This document shows, one piece after another, positions 1 to 10,260 of a DNA stretch of 64,000 nt (the stretch's first letter is position 1; each line of letters opens with the position of its first letter). A program made the position numbers and the translations under genes. Location: assembly GCA_036365455.1 (NCBI GenBank), contig JAWQUS010000025.1:25394001-25458000 (forward strand), given 5' to 3'. The stretch comes from Macrosoma leucophasiata. Taxonomy: Eukaryota > Arthropoda > Insecta > Lepidoptera > Hedylidae. The notes beneath the pieces were generated by a model that was given only the letters and a program-made list of their open reading frames with translations, was not told the origin of the DNA and did no database searches.

Positions 1-785
1 CATACGATTAAGAGCTGACCGCTTTTTTATTTACTCTCTAATACACCACTAAAAACCCTAACAGCTAAAGTTTATTAACCTCGAAAAAAAAGCGGGGCGT
101 ATTGTAGAGAGTTACCCTATTATAAAACTGGTTATGATGAACCATTTAAACACTTGTGCTAAATTTAGTAAGTGTGTGTTTTTGTATGTCTGTCCGCGAA
201 TTTATAATGTAGGTACTTAAAGTAGAAATTAGAAATTATATTTTTTTTAAATTTAAATTACATGTAGTTCAAACCTCAAAATCGGTTTAGTTGTTTTTGA
301 GATATGGCTATCCTAGCATTTCTGCAGGGAACGTGAACAATATAAACACATTAATATACTCACAACAACTTTAATGACTGACAAGATTAAATCAAAATCA
401 GATGAAAAATATATTATTGCCATACATTATTTTGAGGTCATTACCAACTCTCACTAACGTTTTATGTCATCTTTAATACCTGTTTTTATTCAGATTTTTA
501 CTGGTTTTGGTTTCTTCGCTGACTTTATGCCTACTCTTTAAGGCACTGGTCGCCTCAACTGTCGGCCGCTAAATTATATAATTTATGAGAAGATTAAAGA
601 TTGATATGTGCGTCTTGCATGGCAGCAGTGCGGCATAAATATTTTTATAATTTAACGTAAAATACTCATAATCATTGAATGAAATTACAATATAAAACCC
701 TCTTTAAGTGGATCATAAAGTACTTTAACTGTTTAATGATCAGTTTTTGTACTAATCTAAAAATAATTCAAACAAAGTTATTTTT
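1..785. other. Unassigned AT-rich DNA
   Basis: No coding frame of note, no tRNA or rRNA and no repeat that recurs in the window was seen here. The sequence is A/T-rich with short homopolymer runs. Confidence 0.5.
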
Positions 786-1327
786 AGGGTTTCGTACCTT
801 ATAAAAAAAAGGAACCCTTATAGGACCCTTCACTCGTGCCTCTGTCTGCCTGTCCGTCTGTCACAGCCAATTTGCTCCGAAACTACTAGACCGATTGAGT
901 TGAAATTTGATAAATATATGTAAATTGGTGACCCAAAGATGAACACGTCAAGTAAAATAATAAATTTTGAACCACTTTAGGGGAATAAATCGTAAACTGT
1001 GTCGTGTGACATATCAAATGAATACTTATATCATCTCAGATATATTTTTCTTATAATTTTTGCATAAACAAATTTGAAGTTATTTAAGAAAAACGACGAA
1101 AATTGACCATTCCTCCCCTTATCTCCGAAACTACTGAACTTAAAATTTTGAAAAAATGTGGAAAATAGTTCTTTGCCTATATATTACTGGAAAACCAATA
1201 AGAAGTTTGAGTATTCAAATTAAATCGAAAATTCTTAAACATTTTAAATCTGTAATATTTTCGAAAATATTTATTTAAATTACGGAACCCTCACCACGCG
1301 AGTCGAACTCGCACTTGTCCGGTTTTT
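786..1327 (+). repeat. Repeat K, copy 1 (about 540 bp)
   Basis: A dispersed repeat bounded by 'agggtttcgtacc' on the left and 'cgcacttgtccggtttttt' on the right. It is collinear with 58018-58640 over nearly its whole length, including the shared block 'tttgctccgaaactact' and a left-hand run of gtctgtctg-type microsatellite. Neither copy has a recognisable protein. K-like ends recur at 9760-10260, 25640-25765, 45295-45420 and 58990-59455. The transposon class is not evident, because no clear terminal inverted repeat or TSD was found. Confidence 0.75.
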
Positions 1328-1631
1328 TACAAGAAGATGTTCAAAGACTTACGCGCATTTTGTCGTCGTTAATACCCCACACGTAATCATCTCAACGAGG
1401 ACTTGTATTTCAAAAGAAATTCGAACAAATTACCTATTCCGCCCCCAATTTGTGCGAGAAAGGACAAGTGTCGCGTAAAATTTCATGGATGTAGCACGTG
1501 TCAGAAGTTTATAAGTTTAATTAAACGTTATTGGAACGGGCTTGTCATGCTCCTGTTATATTGTTCTTTTGTTACATGGATCTTATGTCGGGTTATCGTC
1601 AGGTTCAAATGAAAAAGGCAAATTTATATTC
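1328..1631. other. Unassigned spacer with a short ORF
   Basis: A 69-codon open frame on the plus strand (1403-1612) crosses this spacer. It has no recognisable motif and a hydrophobic C-terminal third, so it is probably a chance ORF. Confidence 0.4.
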
Positions 1632-2285
1632 ATTGAAATAAAACTATTTTTACGGATTTATCTCGCGTATATTAAACTAAAATGATTTTGAAATCAACCC
1701 GACGTTTCGGTCGCTTTTCAGCTTCCGTGGTCCCGGGCAGACTGAGGTGACATTTGTCTGACGACAGAAGTTTGAAAAAATTATATGTAGCTACCTCCAT
1801 CGATTTCGTAAACGCCTTGCGTAGCGTTCAGGATTAACACAATAATTACTTATGGTATCTTGAGGTCTTGCAGACTGCTGCGGCTGGGATTTGATCTTGC
1901 TAAGTATGGGATCCCATGATGTTGATAATCGCCATCCATCTTCTCTATTTAAATTTGGGTGTTTTTTAATTTCAATAGCCTCGCGTACCATTCGTGGAAT
2001 GGGTTTGTGTTCTCTAGCGAGTATTTGAATTTTATCAAACCGGATGTAATGGTTCGGCTTATCCGCTATGTGTTCACAGACTGCAGACCTCCCTGTTCTT
2101 CGGTTTTTGACATCAGCAATGTGCTCTTTAACGCGGGTGGATACAGCTTTCTTCGTTTGACCAATATATGAGAGTCCACAACGTCGTCGTCAACATTTTA
2201 AAAATCATTTTAGTTTAATATACGCGAGATAAATCCGTAAAAATAGTTTTATTTCAATGAGTGTAGCTCGCGAAAACCTAAGAAC
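1632..2285 (-). mobile_element. Penelope-like element fragment with inverted terminal repeats
   Basis: The ends are inverted copies of each other. The left arm (about 1634-1692) starts 'cattgaaataaaacta' and contains 'tttatctcgcgtatatta'. The right arm (about 2205-2265) is its reverse complement and is followed by 'gctcgcgaaaaccta'. The minus-strand interior encodes a GIY-YIG endonuclease domain, then a GC-richer stretch with 'ccgaaacgtcggg', a motif also found in the related palindrome at 44830-45065. A GIY-YIG domain together with complex terminal repeats is the hallmark of Penelope-like retroelements. The reverse transcriptase is missing, so this is an internally deleted or 5'-truncated copy. 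Confidence 0.8.
1788..2193 (-). pseudogene. GIY-YIG endonuclease domain of a Penelope-like retroelement, truncated
   Basis: The minus strand is open for about 134 codons, ending at a TAG at 1788-1790. The frame has no ATG until 1991, because the N-terminal part of the protein is missing. Readable family features in order are CGLSYIGQT (the YIG half of the signature), STRVKEH with the conserved arginine, SAVCEH about 20 residues on, PRMVREAIEI with the expected catalytic glutamate, and NLNREDGW with the conserved asparagine. In intact Penelope-like proteins this domain follows the reverse transcriptase and nicks target DNA. The GIY half and the reverse transcriptase are absent, so the protein cannot be functional. 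The domain call is firm; the Penelope-like assignment rests on the REAIEI...NREDG block and the inverted terminal repeats around it. Confidence 0.85.
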
Positions 2286-2311
2286 AAATTTATATTGATG
2301 AAGTAATTGTA

Positions 2312-2549
2312 CTTTTTTTAATGTAATGAAAGTGGCAAACATGCATGCAGATCACATTGATGTTAAGTGACTGCAGCCTATAGACACCCACACAAAGACC
2401 AAGGTCGAAGTGCAGTTGCGTTACCACCCCTGAGGCCTAAGGTGTTATGCCTCTGTGCCGGAAATTACAGAGCCGTATATTACCGACCGAAACACGCCTG
2501 GTGGTACCTACGCCATCGAGCTCCTACACTGGAACTCTACCACCAGTAA
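2312..2549 (-). mobile_element. SINE-A, minus strand, internally deleted
   Basis: The poly(A) tail appears as a T-run at 2312-2319 and the head 'taccaccagtaa' is at the right. About 50 bp of the middle is missing around 2495-2500. It lies 26 bp from the head of the next SINE-A, in head-to-head arrangement. Confidence 0.85.
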
Positions 2550-2574
2550 GTACATACATAGTACTCTTTTACTT

Positions 2575-2868
2575 TTACTGGTGGTAGAGCTCCAGTGACG
2601 GAGCTCGCGGGCGTAGGCACCACCGCATTACCTAAGATACTTGCCGCTAAATGGTAGTGTTCAGCACTATCGTGTTCCGGTTAGATGGAAATGTGGCCCC
2701 GTAATAACTATCACAGAGACACAACATCTAAGGTCCCAGGAGTGGCAAGGCATCTGCATTTTGACCTCTGGTCTTTCTGTGGGTGTCAATATGCTGCATT
2801 ATTACTCACTATCACTTAACAGCAATGTGAACTGCACGCTTGTTTGCCACCTTTATAACAAAAAAAAA
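2575..2868 (+). mobile_element. SINE-A, full length
   Basis: Starts 'ttactggtggtagagctcc' and ends in an 8-9 base A-run. Its middle carries the older-type sequence 'ccccgtaataactatcac' instead of the younger 'gccctgtaatttccggc'. That difference defines two subfamilies in this window. Confidence 0.9.
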
Positions 2869-2873
2869 TTGGG

Positions 2874-2930
2874 TCTATTTGAAGCCAGGTGAAAGGGTAA
2901 CTGACACCCTTTCACCTGGCTTAAAATAGA
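2874..2930. repeat. Short perfect hairpin
   Basis: A 17-bp perfect stem (2882-2898 with 2906-2922, starting 'aagccaggtgaaagg') encloses a 7-nt loop. The stem continues outward with one mismatch to about 24 bp. It abuts the poly(A) end of the SINE-A at 2575-2868 and is not part of that element elsewhere. Confidence 0.8.
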
Positions 2931-3162
2931 TCGTTTTTTTTAACTGAATCACATTGTTTGTATTTTGTTCAGTCACTAAATGTATTTTAGTTCAATAGTC
3001 CGATGGCAGGGTTCAAACTTTACGTAGGCATCGTATCTTACAAAATGCTATAAGTTCAGTGAAAATTATAATAAAGGCCGCAACAATACTTCTCAAGATG
3101 ACCAATATTCTTTCTATATTAACCTTTTGTAGGAAGATCCCGTGCCGTACTCAGAAGTGACG

Positions 3163-3345
3163 AACCGTGTAAGCACTCGTATTACTCGACGAAACACTCA
3201 ACACTTCAATGCGGAAATTATCTTTCTACATTATTCCTTCTCGGAATTACGTCACGGTACCGTTTCTTTGAATGCTGGAATAAAAAATTGCTTGTTTCAT
3301 TTTAAATGAAGTGTGGCGCAGTTTAATAGACAATTATAATTAATG
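3163..3345 (+). repeat. Local direct duplication, copy 1
   Basis: Matches 5085-5270. Shared strings include 'aaattatctttctacatta' and 'tttctttgaatgctggaa'. The copies are clearly diverged. The segment between them holds a Penelope-like palindrome, SINE-B and SINE-A. Confidence 0.75.
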
Positions 3346-3450
3346 AGGTTTAATTAAAAGTTGATGGGTGACTGAGTTTGCGGTCCTAGAGTTTAACAAC
3401 TACAATATTGCTATATGGAATTTAGTTATTTATAGTATATATTATAGTAT

Positions 3451-3602
3451 GTTCTTAGGTTTTCGCGAGCTGCACTCATTGAAATAAAACTAGTTTTCGG
3501 ATTTATCTCGCGTATATAATATTAAACTAAAATTTTTAAATAATCATTTTAGTTTAATGTACGCGAGATAAATCCGAAGACTAGTCTTATTTAAATGAGT
3601 AT
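3451..3602. mobile_element. Penelope-like terminal repeats as a palindrome
   Basis: An inverted pair with no coding interior. The left arm starts 'cattgaaataaaactag', the right arm is its near reverse complement, and they meet near 3541-3546. The flank 'ttaggttttcgcgagct' is the same as beside the Penelope-like element at 1632-2285. This looks like a derivative reduced to its terminal repeats. Confidence 0.7.
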
Positions 3603-3618
3603 ACTATTATTTAATAAG

Positions 3619-3940
3619 CTGTCTCAGTAGCGTAGTGGTAGCAGGCCACTACTACCAGGATGGGGGTCCTGGGTTCGATTCCCGGGTCGGGGACTATCAG
3701 AGAAAACGGAATATTTAAAAATCCTTTATCTCTGATTCTATTGAGATTTTTCCATTTTATGGCAGTTTCCCAGTACCTCGGAGTTTGGTAATGTGCCCGG
3801 AGATGGCAACAGGTTCGCCACCTGTTACATGGGCCAAAACGTAACCGGCGAGTCGTGGGTGTTTGCATGTATGCTTGAATGCATGCATTTACCTCTGCCT
3901 ACCCCTTCGGGGATTACAGGCGTGAAGTTACGTTTACTAT
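3619..3940 (+). mobile_element. SINE-B, full length, tRNA-derived head
   Basis: The head has a pol III A box (tagcgtagtgg) and B box (ggttcgattcc) at the spacing of a tRNA gene. The body follows ('cctttatctctgattct', 'tttggtaatgtgcccgg', 'gtgtttgcatgtatgctt') and the 3' end is 'ggcgtgaagttacgttt'. Unlike SINE-A it does not end in poly(A); its 3' end is a short T-rich string. Confidence 0.9.
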
Positions 3941-3962
3941 TATTTAACTAGTGATTCCAAGT

Positions 3963-4218
3963 GTAGGAGCTTGAGAGCGTAGGCACCATCGCATTACCTA
4001 ACCTATCTGCCGATAAATGGTAGTGTTCGGCACTATCGTGTTCTGGTTGGATAATGTATGACCCCGTAATAACTATCAGAGACATGATACCTTGGATCTC
4101 AGGGGTGGCGTCTGCATTTTAACCTCTGGTATTTATGTAAATACCTATCTAAAGGCTGCAGTCATCACTTACCATCAATGTGAGAAGCTTGTTTGCCATC
4201 TTTCTCACATAAAAAAAA
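3963..4218 (+). mobile_element. SINE-A, older subfamily, 5' truncated
   Basis: Begins within the head ('gtaggagcttgagagcgtagg'-like), carries 'ccccgtaataactatcag', and ends 'cacataaaaaaaa'. It is much more diverged than the young copies. Confidence 0.85.
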
Positions 4219-5084
4219 TCATACCTGCACTTCTCTCCAAAGGGGATATGCTAAATACAAATATTCAAGCGAATGTTTAAGTTATTATAAATACAAGGCA
4301 CTATTTCTCCCGAAAAATTGGGGATTCCACGCAAATTAAACAGTCGCAACTATAACTATACCTGTGAAGCAAGCGCTTATTGCCCCGCGGCTGGTATAGA
4401 TCGTCAGCATCGACTATGGATCCAATAGACACCTCATGTATGACGAACGGTTTCTGTCAATGCATACGCTAAATCTAGCTGATATAATCGGCCATCTTAA
4501 AATGTTCATTTAATACGAACCACTTCCGTGACCTGACTGTACGTAAAATTGTCGAAACTAAAATCGAAAAAAAAAAACCTAAAATACCATCGTTTAGTGT
4601 GAGATGGTTCAGTAAAGCCAGTAAAACTTTTAATTTAAAAAAGGACGGTATTTATTTTCACCGGTCAGTATTATAACACACATAATAAATCAATAAATAA
4701 TACAGAATAATATTCATGGTAGCTCCAATTACGCTGGTCAAGATTTGTTCTTTGTCGTATTAAAAAAATTGTTATCTCTTTTCTTCGTATGCATGTAATT
4801 CGCTATTTCGTTTTTTCATAGACGTCTTGAGCATTGTCAATTATTGACATTACAGACGGATGGAATTCTAGGGAGGCTCTTAAAGTCTTATCGATAAAGT
4901 CGATATAATTAGGAAAAGTGGGGTAAATTGATGGAGCAAGGATTATGGGATAATTTCTATATAAAATTCTCGTGTCACAATGTTAGTTACCATACTCCTC
5001 TGAAACGGCTTTACCGATTCTCATGAAATTGGATGTGTGATGGGTGACCGCTTGTGGAGTTTTTTCATGTTGCCGGTGAGTCTA
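4219..5084. other. Unassigned spacer with a SINE-E fragment
   Basis: Positions 4381-4420 (ccgcggctggtatagatcg) match the 5' end of SINE-E. The rest, including an AT-rich stretch from 4560, is unassigned. Confidence 0.5.
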
Positions 5085-5270
5085 TTGACGTTAAACTTCG
5101 AGGATAGCTCGTTTATTCCGAATACTGAACATATCAATGTGCAAATTATCTTTCTACATTATTGCTTCGGGAAATTACTTTACGGTTCCATTTCTTTGAA
5201 TGCTGGAATAAAAAGTTGGTTGTTCCATTTTAAATGAAATATGACGCAGTTTAATCGACAATTATAATAA
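5085..5270 (+). repeat. Local direct duplication, copy 2
   Basis: Partner of 3163-3345. Its right end is immediately followed by a Helitron terminus. Confidence 0.75.
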
Positions 5271-5271
5271 A

Positions 5272-5503
5272 CTAGCTGACTCGGCAAACTTCCTATTGCC
5301 TCAGAATGAAATAATGTGTCAAAGGTTTGATAGATACGGCCTGTTTGTATGGGAAAATGAAACTGTGGTTTTTACTATTTTCCTTCAATTTCTTCATATT
5401 TTCTTACCTTTTAAACCTTCCCTGGACCTCCAAGAATCATTTAAAATTAGCCAAATCGGTCCAGCCGTTCTCGAGTTTAAGCGAGACTAACGAACAACAG
5501 TTG

Positions 5504-5540
<37 letters not shown>
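5272..5540 (-). mobile_element. Non-autonomous Helitron, minus strand, with (TA)n 5' end
   Basis: On the minus strand it ends ...gagtcagCTAG followed by T, the typical Helitron CTAG|T terminus. Its 5' end dissolves into the (TA)n run at 5508-5540. The interior is collinear in reverse with 6170-6437 ('ccagccgttctcgagttt'). Confidence 0.85.
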
Positions 5541-5543
<3 letters not shown>

Positions 5544-6169
5544 CAAAGATAGATGACGTGTTATTAAAATAGCTGGGTGACCGAGTTTCTCTCGGTACAT
5601 GTTTTTAGTCATTATTAAAAGCAGACTAGTTTATAGTGTTTCTTGTACCTTATCTTTAACTAACACAGACTAATTAAATTAATAATCGCAAGAGCTACGA
5701 AATGACCGCACGAGTTACTTGAAAAACAGCCTAGATTTACGATTGTATTAACGCTTAGGACTCGTTAAATAAACTGGAGTTCAGAAGTGAAAATTGTTCG
5801 TTGTTTTGTTCCGAAGCCTGATACTGAAGTGTACGCTTTTTTCTTGTTGCTCTCGGAAATGTTTTAAATGGGTAATATTAAACATTTGAAGGGTTTAGAG
5901 ACGTCGAGCTTCCTATTAGAATTTTTAAAGACCGAAAGTTATTAAGGCTGTCCGGTGGGGAACGCTTGAAGTCACAATTTGCCGCGAGGAAACTTGATGA
6001 TACGAGAATTTCTGTTTCGTATATTCCTAGGATTCTTTATCACAAAAAATAACAGAACTTTATAAGATCAAGTGTGATCTGGCGGTCTGCCTGCCCATTA
6101 ACTGCAAAATCTTAAAAAAAAAAAAAATTCACAAACTATGCTCGCAAAAATGTGTACCATTTTTATTTA
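5541..6169. other. Unassigned DNA
   Basis: No recurring repeat or convincing ORF was seen. There is a 14-base A-run at about 6114-6127. Confidence 0.4.
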
Positions 6170-6437
6170 TCTATATATATAAAAATCAATTGCTGTTCGT
6201 TAGTCTCGCTAAAACTCGAGAACGGCTGGACCGATTTGGCAAATTTTGGTTTTGAATGATTTTTGGAAGTCCAGGGAAGGTTTAAAAGGTAAGAATATGA
6301 AGAAATTGTTGTTGAAAGTGTGAAGAGGAATAGTAAAAAACACAATATCATTTTTCCATACAAATAGTCCGTACAATATCAAACCTTTGACACATTATTT
6401 CATTCTGAGGCTATACGAAGTTTGCCGGGTCAGCTAG
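6170..6437 (+). mobile_element. Non-autonomous Helitron, complete (268 bp)
   Basis: Begins TC (tctatatatataaaaatc) after an A and ends gccgggtcagCTAG before a T, as expected for Helitron insertion between A and T with no TSD. There is no helicase. The 3' terminus matches that of the helicase-bearing element at 34465-34989, which is the likely type of autonomous partner. Confidence 0.88.
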
Positions 6438-6931
6438 TATTAAAATATTAATTTCATGTTACAGGTACTCAATAATCTTTATAATCTGAGCTGAGTAGTA
6501 CATTAATTAGGAATATTTCAAACAGTAAAAAGAACAACATAATGAAGTCGCGAAGTTCATTTTTTTTTCATTTTAACTAAATGGAACACCTCATAGCCTT
6601 AAGCGCAGCAAAATATTTTCGTACAAAATTAGAATGCGTAATAAATAATCTCTTCAACTACAGATCTTCTTGTAAAAAAGTGAATCTGTTGAAACCTTTG
6701 ACTTTGCAAACGGAATCGCGCGGGTACAGTTATGAATAATTTTCTCACGGCCAACAATATTTTTACCATAGCGCGGTCAAAGTTTTGACGGTATTTTTGT
6801 ACGAGTTTTCCCGTTTGCATTGAAATGCTTTTTTTTTAAACAAATCCTCACGGTTGTCGGATTTCCCGAATAGCAGATTGCTTCAAGTAAACAATCACAC
6901 GCACAAATCCGTATTTGCTTATTTGCGTAAT
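6438..6931. other. Unassigned AT-rich DNA
   Basis: No element was recognised here. Confidence 0.4.
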
Positions 6932-7014
6932 GCCTCAGTAGCCTCGTGGTAGCACGCCACTCTTGTTACGCTGAGCTCCCGGGTTCGATCACCGGGTCGG
7001 GAGCTATCAGAGAT
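6932..7014 (+). mobile_element. SINE-B head only
   Basis: The tRNA-like head only: A box 'tagcctcgtgg' and B box 'ggttcgatcac' (one base off consensus). Homology stops after 'ctatcagagat'. Confidence 0.8.
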
Positions 7015-7379
7015 AAAGTTTTCCGGTTTATTTTTTGGATGAAAGAAATATCGGTCAAGTGAGAGTCGAACAAGCATAAATCAGATGTGTTGTAAGGGGC
7101 CTTAGATATTTAATTTATTCCAATTTTAGTATTTGTTCTTATAACGGCAACAAGAATACATCATCTGTAAATTCCAACTGTCTAGTTATCACGGTTCAAG
7201 AGATACGGCCTGGTAACAGACAGACAAAGGAACCGCGGAGTTTTCATAACAGTATACCGTTTCTACCCTTTCGGTGTGAAACCGTGAAAAGAGAGAAAAA
7301 TATTTTTTCTTAAGAAAAAAAATTACGTGTTTATTTTTGACGCTTAAGTATTTGGTTTGCCGCACGATATCGAGTTCAC
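7015..7379. other. Spacer with K-like right end
   Basis: Positions 7190-7290 ('gagatacggcctggtaacagacagac', 'accctttcggtgtg') resemble the gacagacag-containing side of K-type repeats. The rest is unassigned. Confidence 0.5.
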
Positions 7380-7625
7380 ATTATAAAATCACCACAACCA
7401 TACCATTGCAAACCTAAATCTGCGCGCCCACTATATTTGTGAATAACATCAATTATGCATCCTCCCCACAGTTTGGTGAGCAGCATAATTTACAATTTTC
7501 GTTGCTTTCAACGCTTTCAGAGGTCGAAGCGATTTGGCTGCATTATTTGTTACTTAACAAAGGTTGCAATTAACCTCCGTGGAGCTCGTTCTTAAATTTT
7601 TATTGATATCTAGCTTGTTGAAAGT
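7380..7625 (+). repeat. Triplicated segment T, copy 1
   Basis: Core strings such as 'gcagcataatttacaatt' and 'gatttggctgcattattt' recur in order at 7980-8230 and 8965-9180. It has none of the hallmarks of a mobile element (no tail, TIR or TSD). Confidence 0.8.
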
Positions 7626-7979
7626 ATGAATTATACAGAGTGTATATTATATAGACTTTTATGAGATTTGCGAAAGTTTAGACACATTGTATTTTTTATC
7701 GTCATAGTCTTGATAACGTAGAACTAAATTCTAATAAAGATGGATGATCGATTTCTTTCAGATTTTTAGCATCGATTGTTTTAATGTCGTTGCAAGGAGC
7801 CATCACAGACATGTTACTACGAGTTATTGTAGTTGAGAGTATATAAAAAGGAAAAAGGAAACGATAGAACTCATAGATATGGTTCGTTATAAGGAACATT
7901 TTGTACCAAATACATGATTTAAATTATTTCAAGCCGATGCTCTTAAATTCATTGCTTAATATTGCTCACATTATTATTC

Positions 7980-8230
7980 TAATATCAATGCAACGAAACC
8001 ATTGCAAATCTAAATGCACGCGCCCACTATATTTGTGAAAAACATCAATTAGGCATCCTCCCCGCAGTTTGGTGAGCAGCATAATTTACAATTTCCGTTG
8101 CTTTCAGCGCTTTCACCGCTCGAAGCGATTTGGCTGCATTATTTGGTTTATTTACCAAAGATCGTAATTAACCTCTATGGTATACATGTGAAACGGTTAT
8201 TGATATCTTGCCTGATGATAGTTTGAGTAG
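7980..8230 (+). repeat. Triplicated segment T, copy 2
   Basis: Second copy, about 600 bp downstream of the first, in direct orientation. The best-conserved part is 'gcatcctccccgcagttt' through 'ggctgcattattt'. Confidence 0.8.
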
Positions 8231-8482
8231 ATCAATAGAAAGATTTATAAAGTTTTCATATAACTTTATCTTTTATTCTATGCGCTTTGCAATGTTAATA
8301 ATATCATTGTGTTTCCAGAAATTTTTTAACTCGTTTTTTATGCATGAAATGTAAGAACTGCAATTAAGGCTTTCTCTTTTGTTTACTAGCTAATAATTTA
8401 TTTTATAGATATTATTATATACTTCAGTTGTGTTAATGGCTCTACATTAATATCTTTGATAGTTTTGTCTACAGACGTCGAC

Positions 8483-8532
8483 GGCAACGTATCTGCATTT
8501 GAGACACACGTCTCAAATGCAGATACGTTGCC
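8483..8532. repeat. Perfect 23-bp hairpin at a SINE-A end
   Basis: Arms 8483-8505 and 8510-8532 are perfect reverse complements around the 4-nt loop acac. The right arm is the normal minus-strand SINE-A sequence ('caaatgcagatacgttgcc'). The left arm is a snap-back copy of it. Confidence 0.9.
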
Positions 8533-8908
8533 ACCCCTGAGACCTTTAGTTGTTATGTCTTTGTCATAGCTATAACGGGGCCATACATTACCAACTACGA
8601 CAATGACGATGACCAGGTTAGTCAAGCAGTGTGAGATGACCGTTTGATTCGAAGAGTCGCGGATGCAATCCTCGCACCGGGATAACTATTTGTATGACCT
8701 ACACATATTTGTTTCGGGTCTGGGTTTTGTGTATGTATTGTATGTGTACAACGGCACCCACGACACAGGTTTATGCCTACTGTGGGGTTGTGAGTGTAAG
8801 CATATTTTATTTATTTTTGTCTAACTGGAACATATCATTTTGGGACAGTCAGACTAAGTAATGCGATAGTGCCTACTCCCTAGAACACTGGAAATCTACC
8901 ACCAGTAA
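8496..8908 (-). mobile_element. SINE-A, older subfamily, split by SINE-C
   Basis: The right part ends at the SINE-A head '(t)ctaccaccagtaaaac' near 8908. The left part holds the minus-strand middle ('tataacggggccatacatta'). The two are separated by SINE-C at 8609-8820, so SINE-C inserted after this SINE-A. Confidence 0.75.
8609..8820 (+). mobile_element. SINE-C, tRNA-derived
   Basis: The tRNA-like head 'ggttagtcaagcagtgtgag' (A-box region) is followed by a degraded B-box region, 'ggatgcaatcc'. The body has 'atttgtttcgggtctggg' and 'acaacggcacccacgacac'. It ends in an AT-rich tail 'attttatttatttttgt'. Better B boxes are in the copies at 42428-42615 and 59885-60114. Confidence 0.8.
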
Positions 8909-8964
8909 AACTTACTTATTTGGAATCGACACTATCGTAATCACGTAATTTAGGGCATAGTATT

Positions 8965-9180
8965 GGGCTTAACCAATATAAACCTAAATCCGCGCGCAAA
9001 CTACCTATATTTGTGAATAACATCAATTATGCATCCTCCCCGCAGTTCGGTAAGCAGCATAATTTACAATTTCCGTTGCTTTCAGCGCTTTCGCTGCATT
9101 ATTCGTTATATACAAAGGTTTTAATTAACCTCCGTACATTGTTAAATTGTTATCTAGCGTATTGAGGATTTGAGTAATGG
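8965..9180 (+). repeat. Triplicated segment T, copy 3
   Basis: Third copy. It has lost about 15 bp between 'gctttc' and 'gctgcatta' relative to the others. Allowing for the SINE-A/SINE-C complex inserted before it, its original spacing from copy 2 was about 500-600 bp, so the ancestral period was roughly constant. Confidence 0.78.
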
Positions 9181-9379
9181 AAGCTTTAACGCAGATTCTA
9201 TGTACCTTTTTTTGTAATAGAAATTACAGATTATGCAACTTGGTTAGTTGTCTTTTTTTAATTTATATTTTTCAATGTTCAAATGTCATGATTATATTTT
9301 TAATTTTTCGCGCAACTTCAGATATTTTTTTCTTTTACACAAATTTTTACCCGGACAATTATTATAAATAAATCTCAAA

Positions 9380-9465
9380 AACAATTTGCGATATCGGTCA
9401 AGCCGTTCTCGAGTTTTACGCTGAGCAACCCATTTAGCGATTTTTATTTATTTATATATAGTTTA
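9380..9465 (-). mobile_element. Helitron 5' end fragment
   Basis: The reverse complement begins 'ctatatataaataaataaa' and contains 'aaaactcgagaacggctt', as in the 5' part of the Helitron at 6170-6437. No 3' terminus is present. Confidence 0.6.
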
Positions 9466-9759
9466 TAATGAGTATTTTGAGAGTAATTTCTAGTTAAAAA
9501 ACTAATTTTATTGAAATTCGCCAACGTATGTGAAATCAGAATAAGCAAATGATCGACTAGACGTTCAAATTCAGGAAAGAATAAAAATTGAATTGACCCT
9601 AACTTTTGAAATTGTTGCAACTTCCAAACAAAAAGAGCACTCAAGTTTTAACATTAAAACAGACACTTAACTCGCGAGCGTAGGTAAAATAATTGATGAC
9701 TCGCCGCGTTAAAAATAAATAAAACTTCTCGGCCCAACTTCGTAGCACTGAATCAGATT
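9466..9759. other. Unassigned spacer
   Basis: AT-rich DNA with a 66-codon minus ORF (9444-9644) that has no recognisable motif. Confidence 0.35.
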
Positions 9760-10260
9760 TGAAAAACTTGTCTTTTAGGGTTCTTCACTTCAAAAGAAAA
9801 ATCGGAACCGAGTGAAGTGAAAGCTTCACTCATGCGTCTATCTGTCAATTTATATGCCAGAAGGGACAATTCAAGGCATTCAATTTTTCCCAAAAATACT
9901 GAAATTGAGAAATGAAATTGAAAGATTAAAAAATAAAATAATTTAAACATAGGGTCCACTTATAAGGAGTAAATTAGGGAATTAAAAAATTTTCAACATT
10001 TACTCTGAGATAGATATATCATAAGGCTTCATTTAATGTAAATATCTATTTTTTTATAACTTTTGCGAAAATACTTTTGAAACGGATTCCGGAAAATAGA
10101 AGAAAATTGATCATTTCCCTTCATTCACACATCTGATTCCTTTTCTGCTGAATTACTGGGAATGAAATTAAAAAATATATATACCGCAAATAGTTTATTA
10201 CATATAGATTACTGGGAAATCTATTGAGAATCTATGGCATAAATGATCAAACTCGTAGTG
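9760..10260 (+). repeat. Repeat K, old diverged copy
   Basis: Alignable in patches to 786-1327: 'ttagggttcttcacttc' at the left, 'cactcatgcgtctatctgtc', and 'ttactgggaaatctattgagaa' near the right. It is far more diverged than the copies at 786 and 58018. Confidence 0.6.

Noticed and set aside
3619..3700. tRNA gene with good A and B boxes
   Set aside because: The same head is followed by the same 240-bp body at five or more loci; it is SINE-B.
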